Source of the DNA: Karstenula rhodostoma CBS 690.94
Taxonomy: Eukaryota; Ascomycota; Dothideomycetes; Pleosporales; Didymosphaeriaceae
Direction: 5' to 3'
Assembly (NCBI GenBank): GCA_010093485.1
Contig: MU001507.1
Coordinates: forward strand, 632,844-696,843
DNA length: 64,000 nt
Position numbers and translations under genes: made by a program. The notes beneath the pieces were generated by a model that did not search any database, had not been told where the DNA came from, and saw nothing but the letters and a program-made list of their open reading frames with translations. Below, piece after piece: positions 1 to 12,366 of the stretch (within the stretch, counting starts at the first letter, position 1; every line of letters starts with the position of its first letter).

Positions 1-1968
1 CGACGTCATGGAGGAGGATGAGCGGAGTCGGACGAGTCCTAGTCGCGCGAGCCAGGCGAGTCGGGGGTGGGCGCGTGACTGAACTGAAGGTGGTGAAGAA
101 GTAATACGAAAGACGGCGAGGAAAGAAAGAAATATGTAAAGAGTGGGGGGCAGAGTTGCATACTTTTCGCGGATATATTTTAGCGTGTATTTTGGGCGTG
201 TGTTTGTGTTTGTGGGTGTAAAAGTGCATGATGATGCTGGAGAGTGCATGACATGGCATGTATGTAGGCATTTTGCGAAGGCGTTTTTATCTCTGGTCGT
301 ACTTTTTTTTTTTTTTTTTTTTTTTTCGAGCGAGCGAGCGAGCGGGTTTTTGTTGAGCGGGGTGGGGTGTTTGGTGGATGGGTAAAGTAAGATTGGGGTG
401 TTATAGTAATGTTTGATGCTGAAGTAAAAGAGAGAATGTGTGTGTGTGACGAGAGGGGAGATGGGAGATGGAAGGAGGGAGAATATATTCTGTTGATTGT
501 CTGTGCTGTGTCTGTGTCTGTTTGTTGCTTTACCGATTTGGATTCGGTCACCCTGTGGTGCTAAGTTGATTTGTCAAAGGGCTGGAGGGATGGTAGGGTA
601 TGTGCGTGTGCGTGTGTGGAAGGGGAGTTTACAGTACTCCTGCTCTGCTCTGCTCTGCTCGGCTCGGCTCTCGCACTTGGTCATTCTTCCTGTGATGGGC
701 GGGGAGGACGTCGTGAACTCGTCCATGACATCCCACATACATACATTCCTTTTCGCAGCGAAAGTACGTCTCCTAACAAAAGGAGGGAAAGTTGGATACA
801 TACATCCGTCTGTAGGATAGCCAGCGTAGGCGGGGGTTTTGGTAGTGTGCCGGAAGCAAGTTTTGCGTGGGGGGGTGATACCATGGGTAGGTGTTCTGAT
901 TACGCATAAGATGGGCGTCGTTAGGGAGTGGCAGAAGTGTTGGGTAGCTTTTAATGTGGTTTTAGTAGAGTTGGAATTACGCTTTTTATCGGTTATTGGG
1001 GGTGTCTATGGGAGTTGGGTGGGAGGGCAGGGCCTCATGTACGTGAGTACCGTACCTACGGTGTAGGGGCGTGAGGAAGGGAGGGGTTTGGTGGGTTTAG
1101 TGGGTTGGTCTGGGGGTGTGTGGTGGTGTGGAGGGATACGTCTGTAGGAAGACTGGGATTCTTGGATAGGCGGGCTATTGTTGATTGGGACTAGTAGCCT
1201 GGTGTGAAGAAGGTGTTATAGATTAGGACTAGTAGTCTATAGTGAAGGAGATGCTTGTGTTTGCGTGGAAAGTTGGCGGAGGGGTTATGGGTTTAGTGCG
1301 AGGGTGTGGGTGGATACTTGGAGGATGCTGGGTTTTTGCGTGGTGTGGAAAGCCACTTCTCCTACCGTAGAGTTCATCACCTGGTGGTTGAGCTACGAAC
1401 AAGCGATCTAACCAGAGCCTAGAACAGAGCGTAAAAGTAGGTTAAAAAGTAGGTATGGCTTGTATTATTGGTGCAAGTCGCTGAAGTTAACCGGGAGGTA
1501 AAAAACTCTACGATATGTAAACGGGCTTGCTAGATATCTGCGTATACCGCCTCTATCTGATCTAGCGAGGTTTTGGCAATTGTGGCTTCGGGACGTAAAC
1601 GAGATCTCAGCATCACCTCTGATGACGAACGATATGAGACTGAAGTGAGGTTTGGATCGTCTTAGGAGAGGTCGTGGTTGACGTGGTACCAGTTAGGAGA
1701 CTACAGGGTCTCTACCTGATTTGTAGATATGTTTTCTACGGTGGTTCACCGAAGGCCGGATTTATGAGCGTCATGATAACGTAGCATTGCAGGTCCTGAT
1801 GTAGCGGCCTGAATATGGTGGTACTCAAAATCAGATGACTTACCGCGTTTGTGGCATTCAGCCATTCACGGTTCGCGTTCGGAGGATCCAAGATTCATAA
1901 AAAGGCAACACGACTTAATCAGGCAGGCTCAGACAGCGTGAGAATTTATAGAGTACCTATAGTAAATA
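1..1968. other. Intergenic G/T-rich region, likely promoter of a gene left of the window
   Basis: No convincing coding sequence is seen. The plus strand is rich in G and T (GT dinucleotide runs, a T tract at about 302-326, a CTGCT pentamer array at 641-670), so the minus strand is pyrimidine- and A-rich. Fungal 5' leaders and core promoters often look like that on the sense strand. I infer that this is upstream DNA of a minus-strand gene whose start lies left of base 1. Open frames here are composition-driven. A degenerate direct repeat lies at about 1176-1247. Confidence 0.4.
641..670. repeat. CTGCT/CGGCT pentanucleotide array
   Basis: Six tandem 5-bp units: four of the TGCTC type followed by two CGGCT-type variants. 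It is a short microsatellite in non-coding DNA. Confidence 0.7.
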
Positions 1969-4096
1969 CTAGCTATATCTGAATGAAGAAAGAGTGGTCA
2001 GGATTAGAAGCACGATCGCAGGAATCCATGCCAAAGCAGTACCTAGCAAAATGAAGCATGTTTTGCTTTTCCATGAGGACCCGATGCAAAGAGCCACTAG
2101 CAGCCCTAGGGTTAGACCCAACACCAAGAGCAAAATAGCAATGAATACAAAGGGGCTATCTATATGATACGCAGGGGCCAACCAGATCGTACATGTAAAC
2201 AGGAAGGAGACGGTTGTCGCAAGCAGCCACCATTTCTCGCGGCTGAGCCACGTTTTGTGGTCCGTCCCCCGCGGCTCTGTCTCGGTCAAAAACAAAGGAC
2301 CGTAAGAAATGCTTCCCCCTCTTACTGCGGCGATGCGATTCTCCATATCCTTCTCTGTGAGACGAAGTAGGTCGAACCTGTCAACATCGAGTTCCTTCAT
2401 CATGGCCGAAGCGAGCTCGACCACTGCCTTCTGTGGGCCGGCAATCATCTTACGTCCTCGCTTTCGCATCATAGACTGGGCTTGTGACCACATGAGAAGG
2501 ATCCCAACTGTCCAGATCCAAAGAAGGAGATTCATGCAGAACAACTGCACGAAAGAAAACCCCCATTGGTATTTCTAGCAGGGTTAGCAAATGCGGCCAT
2601 GGTCATTTTGAGAGGTTTCATACTCCGCTCGCTTGACAAGTGCCCTTCTGGGTCAAATACGTTTCATTGTATGTATCGTTTGACCATACCCAAAGCATAT
2701 TCCTTGGGTCTAAAGTTACATGACTAAACCCGAATAGTGTATAATCGTTGAACGATGCCGCAGAGATGTTTAGGGTCGGAGCATCAAGCTGGTGGTTCAT
2801 GAACGTCGATTGGCTGTTGGAACTACCGTTGAAGCGGTATTGTCCGACATCTGTAGCTGTGTCAGCGTCGACTTCGTAGTTTCCATATATAGGTAGGATC
2901 CGAGTTGCGACACGTACACGCAGTGACATTATTTTGAAGTAAGCAATTGTTGTCGAGTTCAAAGGCGGATGCGGCCGCATTCAAGACAGACGAATTGAAA
3001 TCGGGCGTTGTATACCCAGCAGCGAATCTGAAGGCGCTACACGCTGTATGAGTATGAAGCATGTATCCATATTTAGGTATGATAGGGTCCTGTAGCGTCT
3101 TAATAGCTGATGAGCCTAGCAAAATCATTGGTACTTACGCCCGTTTTGCCTGTGGTTACCAAATACTCGTTCGTCAGCCCGACTCTCTCACCGTCATGAA
3201 TCGTGTAAAGAAGTAGGCCAAAATTATCGAAGCGGATCATGTTTCCATTTTGGTGGTCCGGAACATAAGCTTTCTGCGCACTTGTATAACCTGTCATCGC
3301 GCTTGCCAAAGTTGGAAAGGCAATTGTGAAGGTCATGGTAGCTACCATGAACACCATCGCCAAGTTGGAGTGTAAACTTCTCCGCGATGTAAAATCACGA
3401 ATCAACGCAACGGTTGACCAGAAGGATGGATTAGGCTCTAGGAAGATGGCACGGTAGGAGTTGTAAGTGATTGGTGCTGTTTCCATGGATGCTGTCACGT
3501 AAATGCTGAAGACGTGCGAACTGAAGAGGACCAGTACAAGTTGGCCTATACGGCCGAAAACCTGCTAAGTGTCAGGATCTGTGCCTCCATTAACCTCACT
3601 CGGCGCGTCTTACCACATCCCAGGCAATGTCGATAAACTTCGCTACACCAAAGGACTAACTCATGTAAGATTAGACGCTAGCATTTGAAGATCAGCTTCC
3701 GACCACGGCACTTACCAATTCGCCGAACGCAAGCGTTATCTGAAAAACGCTCTCTGTGCTCCAATAGTTGTAATGATAGGGAACCAGGCTGAATTGACCT
3801 CCAGGTGTGCATGCAATATCAGAAACTCCAATGATATACTTGATCAAGCACAGAAAGATCAATAGGACCGGAAGTCCTAATGTCCATATAGTGATAGGAA
3901 GCCGCCATAACAGAGCTGTACGCCACCTAATCGAACAGACGTCCTGTCGAGCTTCAACCCACATATCCCGCAGGAACGTTCTGAGCCGTATGAACATGGT
4001 AGAAAAATATGCGACACTCAAAATATTGAAGCAAATGGAGGTGATGCTGGCTGTCGTGAGAGGTTTGGGGATCGCGGGCGATAAGAAGCACTGCAT
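1969..4096 (-). CDS. Polytopic membrane protein of unknown function, 5' end incomplete
   Basis: I do not recognise a named family; the layout resembles large fungal integral membrane proteins of unknown function. Readable exons (minus strand): 4096-3716, 3655-3614, 3561-3139, 3089-2918, 2871-2624 and 2574-1969, about 623 residues. All junctions are GT-AG and keep frame; the second exon is only 42 nt. The 46-nt intron 2917-2872 (donor GTACGT) removes what otherwise looks like a frameshift. The product has about eight or nine hydrophobic segments: four or five in the first half, then a polar, presumably extracytoplasmic loop of roughly 150-180 residues with several N-x-S/T sites, then four C-terminal segments. 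Coding frame continues upstream of the ATG at 4096 to an acceptor near 4129, so a small first exon is probably missing. Family assignment is open. Confidence 0.65.
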
Positions 4097-6408
4097 CCAG
4101 CCAGCCGAACTTATGAGCCACTCTATTAATAGTAGTGTTTTAGATATTGAGAGGAGCGAGTACCTACAGCATGCTGCTAATCCTAAATGTCGCAGTACTC
4201 AGTGGTTGGAACTCCTGATTCGCTAGCCTTGATTTTGGTGGCGGCCTCTGGCGCGTATAGCACGGACTACTTTTCTACCTCTACACCTTTATTCACGACG
4301 TAGAATTAAAAAATATATGTTAGAAAGTATAGACGATATTTCCTTACTCTCTATTCTATCTATAGATATTTTCTTCTTATAGAAATAGAGGGGCGTTACG
4401 TAAAGAGAAGATAGGAGGAAAGTATTACTAGGCGCCAGGGTTTCTTACGCGCCAGCGCCGGGGAACAGAAGTCTAGGAAACAGTACACCACAACACCTCT
4501 ACAGCTACTTCTCAAATTACAGCCAACAAGATAAGACAACCTGATTGCTATCACAATCAGCCATATTTACTGGCATATGAGGCAGTTTGTTAACAATACA
4601 AACAGTAAACATTTGTCTCTTCGTACACGAGCAGATGTCGTATCCAGGTCGACACCTCGAGGCTTGCGTTATTTAGCGCCCACTCGTGCAGCTGAAGCCG
4701 CATGGTTCAAGGCTGAGCATTACTCTGCCACTCTCAAGTTTGTGAATGCGAACGCTAGTTCTTGAACTAGCCAGCTCGTGCGTTCGTCAGTCTAATCCTC
4801 ACCATAGCCTACGCATCCTTGCCCAACATCTAGAACTCTAGGTTAGTCGACATCAGAATATCATTCTGATCAATATCCCAACTATGTCCAGTTTGTTAGA
4901 ACAGTGTAACAAAGGCTACCATGCAGCGTATTTCCTAGAATGTTTATAGGAACATCATCATACCACTGCCTATCGTCACTTCATGTCTCTACCTGGTGTA
5001 TGCTCTCCACGACGTTAGTCTTCCTTGGCTTGTAAGCCACCAGACCGAAACTATCTGGCCCCCTCTACCTTACACCTCTGCCTTACACCTAGTTAGAGGG
5101 TGTTCTCGCGTCCGCTTGTATACCTACTAAAATCCATCCCATGACGACCGTAGGGCACACCTTCAAAATCCTCGATTGGATGAATGGCAGGCCAAGATAA
5201 ATCACCGCACATCGACACCCTTTCGCCGCAATCGTCACCCAGACTTCAGCAACGCGCCGCTCTTCTAAAGAGCCGGCTCCCCGGGTTACCCAGCACAATA
5301 GACTCTTGACACCCTTTTGCAGGGTCGTGCATGTCATCTCTCTGGAAGAACATCTAAGCCCCCAATGGCTGCAGGTTCCAAGAGTCAATGTGAGTCCGAA
5401 ACCACCCAGGTATGCACTATTAACCCCTTCGCTAGGAAAAGGGTCATCAAGTCGACCCTGCTCCCCGCATACAGAGCTAGCTATCATCGAACAAGATTCC
5501 AACCGACTAACTGAACAGAGCCCACCATTTCCCTGCGGCATTCCTGAACAACAATTCATGCTCACTCGCCCATGTACGCGCCCACGGGGATGGTAGGGTC
5601 CAAAATAGGGTAAACTATATTAAATCAGCCTATCAAAAGATATAGACTAATAGCTGGATTCTTACAGTATAAAGGTAGAGGCGTTTAGTATCCCGTGCTA
5701 AAGAAGGGCGAGGATGAAATTTTGTAAGGCATCGATAGTCTTCCTCGGCTCCGGGATACCGACTTGTCGACAAGCTTTCCTAACATCTTCAGCAGCAATT
5801 GAAGCTATTAATGGAGATATCCGATCTCTCCGCAATTCCCTCTCGTTCGAATATCCGCTAAACTTTTGGCCTTGGCAACACCGCGGTAGGATGTCACTTT
5901 GAGTTCAATCATGGCGGGGGCGATCCCCCCCCATAATTTGGGATACTTTCACCATTACAATATCTGCCAAACAGTCTACGACCCACCTCAACACACATCC
6001 CACCCTTAAAGCTCCGGTACACTCAATCACGCAATCGACCTCTCATTCAATACACCTGCCTTCTCTAGGGACTTTAACATATAGAGGACTAGGACTAGAA
6101 ACGGGAATAGAGCAGGCAAACACAGGTTCTACGCACGGGGACTCGCAGCGTGCTTTACCTTACGTGTCCACATATAGATACTCGTTCCACTTTGCCAATC
6201 GATAGAAGTATGAAGCCATCAAGTGTAATGCGAAGTAGATACTTTGAAACAAGTGCTCGTCACCACGAACCCATCCCAAGACCAAGTACGGCAGACCTGT
6301 CATAAACATCCCGCAAGCCAAACGGGTGCCAAACACACCCACCCAAAGACAATATAACACAAAGGCACCCCAAACGCCCTACCATGCACACCCTACCCCA
6401 CCCCGCGG
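4097..6408. other. Gene-poor intergenic region with repeat fragment
   Basis: No convincing gene is seen. It includes the unresolved first exon of the membrane protein to its left, an AT-rich stretch at about 4280-4420, and a fragment at 5224-5310 that recurs at 47615. The last part is presumably the 3' UTR of PRI2. Confidence 0.5.
5224..5310. repeat. Dispersed repeat fragment, copy A
   Basis: An approximately 87-bp segment that matches 47615-47703 in the same orientation, with an identical 18-bp core (GCCGGCTCCCCGGGTTAC) and scattered substitutions, many of them C/T or G/A. It lies in gene-poor DNA. Probably the remnant of a transposable element whose type cannot be told from so short a piece. 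Confidence 0.65.
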
Positions 6409-8057
6409 CTACTCCTCCATCCTATCCCCACCCACGACCCCGGCATTCCCCTCCCCCAAATGCTTCAACAGCCAACTCCGCTTGAAATACGTATTCGGAT
6501 GCACAATGGTATCCAGATCGGTGGCGCTCCAGCTCCCCTCATCCTTCACCTTCTTAATCTCCTTCTTGTGCGCGTGCTCAAAGACGCGGTTGCACGCGAC
6601 GTGGTAGCGCTGCTTCTTGACATCGTCCCGCACGCCCTGGAGCACCTCTCTGTCCTGCACGCCCACACGCTGGAGCAGGCCGGTGAGGTTTTCCACGGTG
6701 AAGGTGCGGTAAGGACACCCGTGGGTCTGACCGGGGCCGGGGAGCGCCTCCGTTAGGATCTTCTGGCACGAATAGGGTGTGTACCCGCGGCCGCGCCTGT
6801 TTGCGTCGCCGCCCACGTCGCCGTACGAGTGCCGGATGTTGTATTTGTATTCCTTGTGGAACTTGTCGTCAGTCATGAGCTTGAAGGAGCGCCGCCAGAA
6901 GATGATGCATTCTTCCAGACTGAGGCCGATGCCTTTGAGGAAGAGCGTGTACTGCAGACGGCCGTAGTGCTTGAGGTGGGAGTTTGCGCGGAGTGTCATG
7001 TGCAGGTTTTGCATGCAGAGGGGGAAGTTTTGGGAGAGGGTGTCGATTGCTCCGGCGTTGATGGCGGAGAGGCCGTCGATGTTGGCGTCGGAGGAGGAGT
7101 AAGCGGCTTCGGGAGCGGTGAAAGATTGGGAGAGGTGCGCAAGGATGGGGGCGAGGCGGTCGTCTTCGTCTAGGCGGGGGAGCGCGCGGGCGGTCAACTG
7201 TCGGGGGAGTTAGTTTTTGCGTTTGAAGACTGTGACAGTGGTCATGCGTACCTCGAGCTGCTCGTCTAGCCGCTTGGTGAACTCGGCCACCACCAGACTT
7301 GTCTGTTCTCTTGCCGGCACGTATGCCATTCCCCGCTTCAAAAGCACTTTCCTCTGGCTGACTAGCTCTGGCACCCTCTCCCAGTCGACCTTGAACCAGT
7401 CCTGCTCCTCTCCCTTCTTCGACCCGATCGCAGCCAGCATCTGGTCGCGCAGCTCCCGCTTCTCATCTTCCCCAACTTCTTCCCATTCCAGATCCAAGGT
7501 TCTCACAAAGTCCTGACGCTCTCTTGGGTCATCTTCTCTAAATCTCAATCGGAACAGTATCGTCTCCAGATGTGAAAATCGCCGCCGTAGTTCCTCGGTC
7601 GAAGAAAACGCAAGGCGGAGAATAAAGTGCGAGTAGTGGTCTCGTTTTCTTTCCTCCTGAAGATTCGTACCTCGTGATGAGTTCGATCGCAGGGGAAGGT
7701 ATTTGTTCAATATGCTCGTCATGTATTCCGCGGTCTCCTCCTGGCTGCGGTTGCGAAAGCTGCATGCTTCCAATTCGGAGAGAACTAGGGTAGAACGTTA
7801 GCCTTCATCGCGCTGCCGACTATTTGCAATCACTGCGCACCTTTCAATCGGTTAATTGCCCATGTTTCAAATTCCTCGAGCGTGACCTCTGCCGTCGGTG
7901 GCAGCGTGTAGAAGTTGAGCCGGTGCTCGTAATTCTGTTGTGCAAACTCCGCTTTGGCGAACTGCCGCTTTTTGTGATCGATGTAGGCGCGACGCTTCGG
8001 GTCGACTCGAGAGTAATCGTGACGGATCATGGCGGTACGGATATCGATGCGTCTCAA
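6409..8057 (-). CDS. PRI2: DNA primase large subunit
   Basis: Regulatory subunit of the DNA polymerase alpha-primase complex, needed for RNA primer synthesis in nuclear DNA replication. Three exons (8057-7841, 7784-7252, 7197-6409) give 512 residues, close to yeast Pri2 (528). The family's four [4Fe-4S] cysteines are present at about residues 311, 394, 411 and 452, in FPLCM, YSCQK, HGCPY and HVACN contexts; the spacings (83, 17, 41) agree with the known pattern. The N-terminal part carries the conserved RLNFY motif and a helical domain. Introns are 56 and 54 nt. The ATG at 8057 gives an N terminus of normal length, though a short upstream exon is not excluded. It is the last gene of a tandem minus-strand trio with the HAD phosphatase and APE4; this looks like positional, not functional, grouping. 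Confidence 0.93.
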
Positions 8058-8310
8058 GTCGGCTTGTTTGCGAGTTGCTGTATGCGCGAGGTGGGCTTGG
8101 AGGAGCGCGTAAAGTGCAACGCGAAACGCGTCGCGCAGTAAGCTAGGCCTAATCGAGACGCGACGCGATCTAGTTCATCGCGCGCGTCATGCCGCGAAGC
8201 GCCACTTCCAAGATTGACCATGTTAAATTGTGTCTACTGTGTAGGCTGATGCTCTATCGCTAGTTCTAACCTGATAATGCCATAGCCCTTAGCCTTCAGA
8301 ACGCTCACGT

Positions 8311-9478
8311 TCAGCCCAGCAGATCGCTAATAGCATTCACGTATGCCGACGGCACGGTCTCCGCACCCTCCGCAAGGAAATCCTCTTTCTTGCTCACACC
8401 AGTCAGCACAGCCAATGTACCACCCAACTTTCCATCTATGCCAAATTGGATGTCCGTGTTCAGCCTGTCGCCAATCATGCACGTCCTACTCCGGTTCAAC
8501 TTGAACTTGCCCTCGATAGCGTCCATCATAGCTTGGCTGGGTTTCCCGAACGAAAGAGGCGTCTTTCCGGCTGCCTTCTCGAGAGCAGCTCCGCTAGCCC
8601 CAGCTCCAGGAAAGAAGCTATGTGCCATGGGCAGCGTGCTGTCGATGTTCGTCGCGAGGTACTGTGCGCCGCGCTGCACGTACTGGAATCCGATCGCCGA
8701 CTTCAGGTAGTTCATGTGGAAGTCCAACCCGCTAAGAACAATGCCTACGTTCGGGTCTAGCAACGACCCGTTCGCGATGTTTGTGAAGTCCTCCGGCTCG
8801 ATGTCGCGACGGAGTGCAGGGTCAGTGCCTCCGATATAGGGCACGCCTTCTGCCTCGAGCTCCTGCTCGATGCCGCTCTCGCCCATGACGAATACTTTGT
8901 TCTTAGGGGCCGGAAGGTTTATTATGCGAGCTATGTATACGGCGGCGCTGTACGACGAACCGAAGACCTCGTCCTGCACACGCATGTCAGGTAATCAACT
9001 TGTAGAGAGAGAGAATCGCGACCCACAACTTCGGCGGGTATGCCTAGCTTATCGAACTTCTTCTTGTAGTCCGCGCGCGACTTTGTGCTGTTGTTCGTGA
9101 CGAAGACTAATCGCTTGCCTTTGTGCCCACGTTAGTCAATTGCCAGTTCTGCAGACAGGTATCGTACCTTTGCTCCTCAGCATCTCAAGTGTTTCGGGGA
9201 CCTTCTCGAACATATGGTCGCCGGACCAGAGGACGCCTATCCTTCTTCACCATCAGCGATGTGCTCAGGAATCTCGTTTCGAGCCGGACTGGGCCGTTAA
9301 AAGCACGCAGGCTCATATCGAGAACGGTCGCACGCACCATCGCAATCGAAGAGGAAGACCTTATCGAGGTTCGTCAATTATGTGAGTAGCCCTGGAGGTA
9401 GCTGTTACTCACATCGAATCGGTCGAGGAACTCGTCGATACCCGCCTTGTCGCCAGACAGAAACTTTGGTTGTGACAT
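8311..9478 (-). CDS. PHO13: PHO13-type HAD phosphatase (4-nitrophenylphosphatase / phosphoglycolate phosphatase)
   Basis: Soluble HAD-superfamily phosphatase of the PGP/PHO13 group, which removes 2-phosphoglycolate and related toxic glycolytic side products. Five exons (9478-9413, 9359-9338, 9236-9168, 9118-9027, 8973-8311) give 303 residues, the usual length. The second exon is only 22 nt and carries most of the catalytic motif I: D27 (nucleophile) and D29 of the DCDG box are split from the next exon at the glycine codon. Motif II is the T60-N-N stretch, the motif III lysine is near residue 227 (FGKPS), and the GDR...D motif IV lies near 251-257. All junctions are GT-AG and keep frame. It ends 253 bp upstream of PRI2 on the same strand and lies 232 bp downstream of APE4. 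The exact in vivo substrate cannot be read from sequence. Confidence 0.92.
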
Positions 9479-9710
9479 GCTCGTTGAGTTTCTGTATCTG
9501 AGGATAAAAAATTGGGCGAGGCAAGACGAACGAGGTGGGAAGAAGTTGTTGAAGCAACACTTTGGTGGGGTGCTTGGCGTTGGGCTTATTTGTCTCGGAA
9601 CCCTTCGGGAAGAATTCCGAAAGTACTTTCATGCACGTATATTCGTTACTAGGGTATCTACTCCTGTTGCCCTTTATGTAGTTCTCTACCTATAGCTTCG
9701 GACTCTCTAG

Positions 9711-11461
9711 TCAATCAACAATGATCTTCTTCTCAAGCTCTTCAAAGTGCTCGAAGAAGCTCTCGAACAGGTTAATAGCATACTCCACGTCGTGCGCACC
9801 GCCAGTCTCCCTGATACTGTGCATACTCAATTGAGGGTTGCCCAAGTCTAGTGTTCGCGCGCCCATGGCGGCTGATAGCATAGGTCCAATGGTGCTTCCG
9901 CAGGATGAGTCGTTCCTGACAACGAAAAGCTGTAGTGGCACGCCATTCTTGACAGAAGCAGGGCTTGCGGAGCCTCTCTTAGCCAGGCGAGCTGCCTCTT
10001 GCACCAATACTATTCCGGGCGAATTTGTCGCGTACCGGGCGTTGGCGTTGATCTTGATTACTGTGCCCTTGTTCATCTCAGGCCGATGCTGTGACTCGTA
10101 CTTTGCGGGGTAGTTGGGGTGTACAGAGTGGGCCATGTCGGCGGAAATTAGGAAAGACGTCGACAAGGTCTGCTCGTAGACTGTTGCCGAATCGACGTCC
10201 AGCTTGTCGTATGACTTGTCAGAGTGGGACCCTTCGGAAGGAGGCAACACAGAAAGACGACGAATAACAGCGGGGAGGACTAGATGAAAGTTAGATGAGA
10301 GGGCGGAAGTCGGGAATATGTAGCTCACGGTTGGAGTCGGCGCCCTGTGCGGTTCGGCTTCCTATCTCCTCATGGTCGAAAAGAGCGATCAAACGAATCG
10401 TGGAGTCCTTCTCCAAAGAAGAAGACGATGCGAGACTCTGGATCAAACCCTCGACGCTGCAATAGGACATCATCAGGTTATCGAGACGCGCGGAAAAGAT
10501 GAGCTCGTTGTTCAAGCCGCCCACGACGGCCTTTTGGGTGTCATATAGGACCAGCTCAAAGTCTAGGATATCGTTGGGGTCCACACCGGCCTCCTCGGCG
10601 ACTATCTCGACCAGATATGTGTGGTGCCTCTGCATAGGAGCAGCCAGCGGTTCAATAGGACCCTCCTTGCTCTCTTCCTCTTTGGCAGCTTCAGCAGACT
10701 TGCCCTGTCTGTTCAGCTCCGCCGCGACCAAACCAGCAATGGGGAAGAGCTGAGCTTCCTTGTTGAACTTGAAGTCTTCCTGGCGATCGAGATGGATAGC
10801 CAATGTCGGGACGCGCAAGATGGGCCTCTCGACCTTGACCAAACGGCTCTCGATATTGCCCTGCTTGGTTCTGACCATGAGCCGGCCGGCGAGGGACAGG
10901 TCCCGGTCGAACCAAGTGTGCCAAAGACCACCGCCATATGTCTCGCAAGCCACCTGAAGGAAGCCGTCGCTCTGGCGTTTGGACACAGGCTTGAGGCGGA
11001 GGCAGCATGAGTCGGTATGCGCACCGATCATGCCGATAGGGTTGCCAGCTTTCCAGTTCTTGCCGATGGCGAATGCGACGATGGAAGAGCCATTTCGGGT
11101 AAGGTAGTACTTCCCGCCGGGCTGCAGGGTGGACGCCCACGAGTCGCGCTCCTATGGTGTAACGCGTCAGTGCTCCGTGTGCCTGCATCGACTGGGAAGC
11201 CGAGCCTATCCTCTCTACAAGAGAGAAGAAGCTCCTGGGACACATGCTGTGTTCTCCCAACGATGATGAGACGGTACAACTCACTCTAATCTGCGTGAAG
11301 CCCGCCTTTTCTAGCCGGTCCTTGGATGATTTGACGGCGTGAAAGGCTATACACAGTCAATGCAAGCCTCTTTCGCGGGGATGGTAGCGCCTACGGGTTG
11401 GTGAGTCGTTGACGAAGGACAGGAAGTCCTCGGCGGCTTGGAGCGACGGCTTGGTAGACAT
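9711..11461 (-). CDS. APE4: Aspartyl aminopeptidase, M18 family
   Basis: Zinc metallopeptidase that removes N-terminal acidic residues from peptides in the cytosol and vacuole. Four exons (11461-11395, 11346-11285, 11151-10329, 10279-9711) give 506 residues, typical of DNPEP/Ape4. Metal-site motifs are visible: GAHTDS near residue 88, LDN near 267, DHEEIGS near 302-308, and the C-terminal MHSIRE segment. The N terminus (SPTPFHAV) matches the family start. A charged insertion of Lys/Glu/Ala-rich residues near 190-210 is seen in fungal members. No signal peptide is visible, which favours Ape4 over the Ape1 proenzyme type. It is divergent from CDH1 with 905 bp between the start codons. Confidence 0.93.
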
Positions 11462-12366
11462 GGTGCGTGCAGCACGGGTTGGGATGAAAGTGAAGGCGAC
11501 GTGTGTGTAGCTTCGCGGACCAATATGCAGCAGGGCGGCTCGCAGCGGTCTGAGCATGGGATCACTGATAGGACGTGGCGGCTGTAAACGTCGGTGTGGG
11601 GTTGACGGAGCACAGGTGACAGGGTCGCGACTGCTGCTGGCGCGGCCGGGGGTGGATGCCGCGTTTGATTGGGTGGCAGCCACCGGGGCACGCGTGCTGA
11701 GGCAGGAACATCAAAACAGCAACAACCAAAACAGCTGGACGTGACCAGTCGACCGTGAGAGCTTCGCGCGTCGTTCCGTCCGACCTCCAGCATCCAGCAC
11801 CCTGCATCCAGCACCCTCTCCTCTCCGCCTTCAACGTGTGCGAGTCCTCCCTCGGCCGTCCCACCCATCGCTCGAGCTTGCCCAGCGCTGTCCGGCGCTG
11901 CATCGACGCCGCTCCCGCTCCTTGCTGCCACCAGCGAGCGTTGCCCTAGCGGCTCGTCCCAAGAGGCGTCAAAACAACGCCGGCCGCCCGCACAACAGCC
12001 CCCGCCTCCTGCCCGCCGCCGCACAATAGCAAACAATACCGATCCGACTGCCATGCGCTGCGTTTGCGCGTGAAGAGGAGGGCCACTGCGATACTTTTTG
12101 CGCCTCCGACGAGTGCCGCTGGCTGAGCGCGCCGTGACGCAGTACAAGGGACCATCGACCGCCTGCGATCTCGCCTTCACCCTACAATCGCATCCTTCCC
12201 GGAGCATCACTACAGCGCACAATTACCAAAAGCCTGGTGAAGCTGCTGCGCCAGTCGTTCTCTCCTCTACGATATATAGCCCGCCCCCGCCAGCAGCGTG
12301 GGCCAGCAGACCGCTCCTGCCTTTACAACGAGTGCGCTGCTTGCGACAAGGCGCATACGCACTGCA
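11462..12366. promoter_or_regulatory. Divergent promoter region APE4 / CDH1
   Basis: 905 bp between two outward-facing start codons. No TATA box or clear operator stands out; the frames that cross it are low-complexity (Arg/Pro/Ala-rich) and are taken as shadows. It must hold the start sites of both genes. Confidence 0.55.

Noticed and set aside
143..1066. Overlapping open frames at the left edge on both strands
   Set aside because: They follow GT-rich and poly-T low-complexity sequence, have no family signal and often begin with non-ATG codons.
5089..5596. Open frames of 96 and 158 codons over the repeat fragment
   Set aside because: They lie on a repeated, probably transposon-derived segment and have no protein similarity I can recognise.
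6160..6360. 66-codon minus-strand frame after PRI2
   Set aside because: It lies in the likely 3' UTR, lacks a family and shows no conserved features.
11357..12222. Large Arg/Pro/Ala-rich frames between APE4 and CDH1
   Set aside because: Composition-driven frames in a GC-rich divergent promoter, with no splice or domain support.
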